A DNA stretch of 8,077 nt from an uncultured Clostridiaceae bacterium (GTDB lineage Bacteria; Bacillota; Clostridia; Clostridiales; Oxobacteraceae): NCBI GenBank assembly GCA_937900065.1, contig CALCDS010000045.1, positions 1 through 8,077 on the forward strand. The letters are read 5' to 3'. Below the pieces are notes generated by a model. That model saw only the letters and a list, made by a program, of their open reading frames with translations, was not told the origin of the DNA and made no database searches. Below, piece by piece: positions 6,258 to 8,077 of the stretch. A program made the position numbers and the translations under genes. The number at the start of each line of letters is the position of its first letter. The first letter of the stretch is position 1.

Positions 6258-8077
6258 ATGGATTATTTGAATGAAGAAGAAACCACTGTCAAAGCTTATG
6301 ACTCAAAGCTCATGAAAAGGCTGCTTAAATATGCCAGGCCATATTGGAAACTTTTTTTATGCTCTGCATTCCTTATACTTTTAGTCACAGGTACTGAACT
6401 TTTAAGACCTTACCTGGTAAAGGTCGCAATCGACAAATACATAAATGCGGCTAACGGCAACAGTGCAAAAATCATGTCGCCTGAAAGTTTAAAGCTTTTT
6501 AAATCAAGCAATGTTACAGCCCTGTATAGAATCGCTTTTGCATATCTTCTCATAATCATATTGGGTTTCTTGTTAAACTATGGACAAACACTTATGCTGC
6601 AATATGCCGGCCAAAAGATAATATATAATATCCGCCAGGAAGTCTTTTCGCATATAGAAAAACTTTCGCTTTCATTCTTCGATAAAATGCCCGTTGGAAG
6701 GCTTGTTACAAGAGTTACCAATGACGTGGAAGCTTTAAACGAAATGTATACGGAAGCCTTGGTCAATCTTATCAAAGACGGCTTTTTGCTTGTCGGAGTC
6801 ATGATAATCATGATGCTCATGAACATGAAGCTTGCATTGATATCATTCAGCGTAATTCCTTTGGTGATATTATCGGCAATAATATTTAAGAAGTATGACA
6901 GGGATGCATATAGAGAGGTGAGGCTTAAACTGTCAAAAATCAATTCAAGCCTCTCTGAAAACATATCGGGAATGAGATTGGTACAGATATATGCCAGGGA
7001 AGGTAAAAAATTCGATGAATTCAAGGATATAAACAAACAATACTTAAACGCCAGCATGAAGCAGGTAACCGTATTTGCAGTATTCAGGCCCTTAATCGAC
7101 CTTTTGGCATCACTTTCACTGGCACTTCTGTTATGGTTTGGAGGAATAAGGGTCATATCAGGCAATCTCCAGTTCGGTGTATTATTTGCGTTTGTCAGCT
7201 ATATAGAGCAACTCTTCCGGCCGATCATGGACCTTTCGGAAAAATTCGATATACTCCAGTCGGCAATGGCTTCATCTGAAAGGATATTCACGATATTGGA
7301 CGACAATTCAACTATTCCAAACAGAGCCGATCCGGTAAAAATAAACAGGCTTAAAGGTAACATAGAATTTAAAAATGTATGGTTCGCATACAATGATGAC
7401 GACTGGGTGCTCAAGGATGTATCCTTCAATATAGAAAAAGGGCAAACCGTAGCATTTGTAGGAGCCACAGGTGCCGGTAAAACATCTATCATAAGCCTTA
7501 TATCAAGGCTTTACGATATACAAAAGGGCACTATAACAATAGATGGAATCAATATAAAAGATATGGACAAATATGCGTTGAGAAAAAACATAGGCGTTGT
7601 TATGCAGGATGTATTCCTTTTTACAGGAGATATAAAGTCCAATATACGGCTCAATAATACAGATATAACTGATGATAAAATAATTGAAACATCAAAATAC
7701 GTAAATGCGGATCAGTTTATAAGGGACCTTCCTTCAAAATATGATGAAGAAGTTAAAGAAAGAGGGTCAACATTATCATCAGGTCAAAGGCAGTTGCTCT
7801 CGTTTGCAAGAGCCCTATCATTCAACCCTTCAATACTTGTGCTTGACGAGGCAACAGCAAACATAGATACTGAAACCGAGATGCTGATACAGGATGCATT
7901 AAAAAAATTGATAAAGGACAGGACGACGATAATAATCGCACACAGGCTTTCTACAATACAGAACGCGGATAAGATAATCGTGATTCACAAAGGAATGATA
8001 AGAGAGGTTGGCAACCACCAGGAACTCCTTGAAAAGAAAGGCATATATTATAAGCTCTACCAGCTTCAATACAAGGA
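6258..8077 (+). CDS. ABC exporter half-transporter, catalytic-site subunit (BmrD/YheH, TM288-like), 3' end cut by the window
   Basis: The frame is open from the ATG at 6258 to the window edge (606 whole codons, no stop). The last residues, NHQELL-like then GIYYKLYQLQYK, resemble the normal C-terminus of such proteins, so probably only a few codons are missing. It has a membrane domain (about 1-340; first helix near 32-46, second near 92-115, with a longer external segment at about 62-88) and an ATPase domain: Walker A GATGAGKT (402-409), Q-loop Gln450, variant signature LSSGQ (506-510), Walker B Asp530-Glu531 with catalytic Glu, and switch His562. A catalytic Glu with a non-canonical signature is the complement of the upstream subunit, so the two should form one heterodimeric exporter. 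The protein is shorter at the N-terminus than B. subtilis BmrD and closer in size to Thermotoga TM288. Confidence 0.93.
   Translation, partial: MDYLNEEETTVKAYDSKLMKRLLKYARPYWKLFLCSAFLILLVTGTELLRPYLVKVAIDKYINAANGNSAKIMSPESLKLFKSSNVTALYRIAFAYLLIIILGFLLNYGQTLMLQYAGQKIIYNIRQEVFSHIEKLSLSFFDKMPVGRLVTRVTNDVEALNEMYTEALVNLIKDGFLLVGVMIIMMLMNMKLALISFSVIPLVILSAIIFKKYDRDAYREVRLKLSKINSSLSENISGMRLVQIYAREGKKFDEFKDINKQYLNASMKQVTVFAVFRPLIDLLASLSLALLLWFGGIRVISGNLQFGVLFAFVSYIEQLFRPIMDLSEKFDILQSAMASSERIFTILDDNSTIPNRADPVKINRLKGNIEFKNVWFAYNDDDWVLKDVSFNIEKGQTVAFVGATGAGKTSIISLISRLYDIQKGTITIDGINIKDMDKYALRKNIGVVMQDVFLFTGDIKSNIRLNNTDITDDKIIETSKYVNADQFIRDLPSKYDEEVKERGSTLSSGQRQLLSFARALSFNPSILVLDEATANIDTETEMLIQDALKKLIKDRTTIIIAHRLSTIQNADKIIVIHKGMIREVGNHQELLEKKGIYYKLYQLQYK

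Noticed and set aside
6578..7165. 195-codon minus-strand open frame within the second ABC gene
   Set aside because: It is antisense to a clear ABC exporter frame that stays open from 6258 to the window end; no ribosome site or family match was seen.

Overview
The window comes from a low-GC, Gram-positive-type genome, most likely class Clostridia. The support is an AT-rich sequence with AT-rich intergenic DNA, purine-rich Shine-Dalgarno (SD) sites, TTG starts on two of the five genes, heavy use of ATA and AGG codons, and a tetrahydrofolate (THF) riboswitch in front of an ECF-type vitamin transporter gene. I cannot name the genus. No mobile element, CRISPR array, tRNA or rRNA is visible.

Layout. 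(1) Positions 1-199 are an AT-rich leader with several TATAAT hexamers. (2) Positions 200-2917 (+) encode a complete 905-residue type IIA (SERCA-like) calcium P-type ATPase. (3) A strong bidirectional terminator hairpin at 2927-2964 separates it from a convergent minus-strand operon. (4) That operon reads leftward from about 4330: a THF riboswitch aptamer (4258-4167), an expression platform that can mask the ribosome binding site, folT (4096-3584), then a small uncharacterised protein of the pyruvate-kinase C-terminal-domain superfamily (3568-3023). (5) A divergent intergenic region of about 240 bp (4259-4499) carries candidate back-to-back promoters and two inverted repeats. (6) From 4500 rightward there are two tightly spaced half-transporter genes, a heterodimeric ABC exporter of the BmrC/BmrD (YheI/YheH), LmrC/LmrD, TM287/TM288 type. 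The second gene runs off the right edge of the window.

How the parts work together. The ATPase and the ABC exporter are separate membrane export functions. FolT is a substrate-binding S component that needs a shared EcfA-EcfA'-EcfT energising module encoded elsewhere. The riboswitch ties folT, and by co-transcription the uncharacterised gene behind it, to the cell's reduced-folate level. The ABC pair divides the nucleotide-site roles: one subunit has Asp in place of the catalytic Glu but a perfect LSGGQ, while the other has the Glu but a variant LSSGQ. This gives one consensus and one degenerate ATP site.

The most notable item is the link between a THF-sensing RNA and an uncharacterised PK_C-like protein. 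Nothing else in the window looks like a wholly new system.
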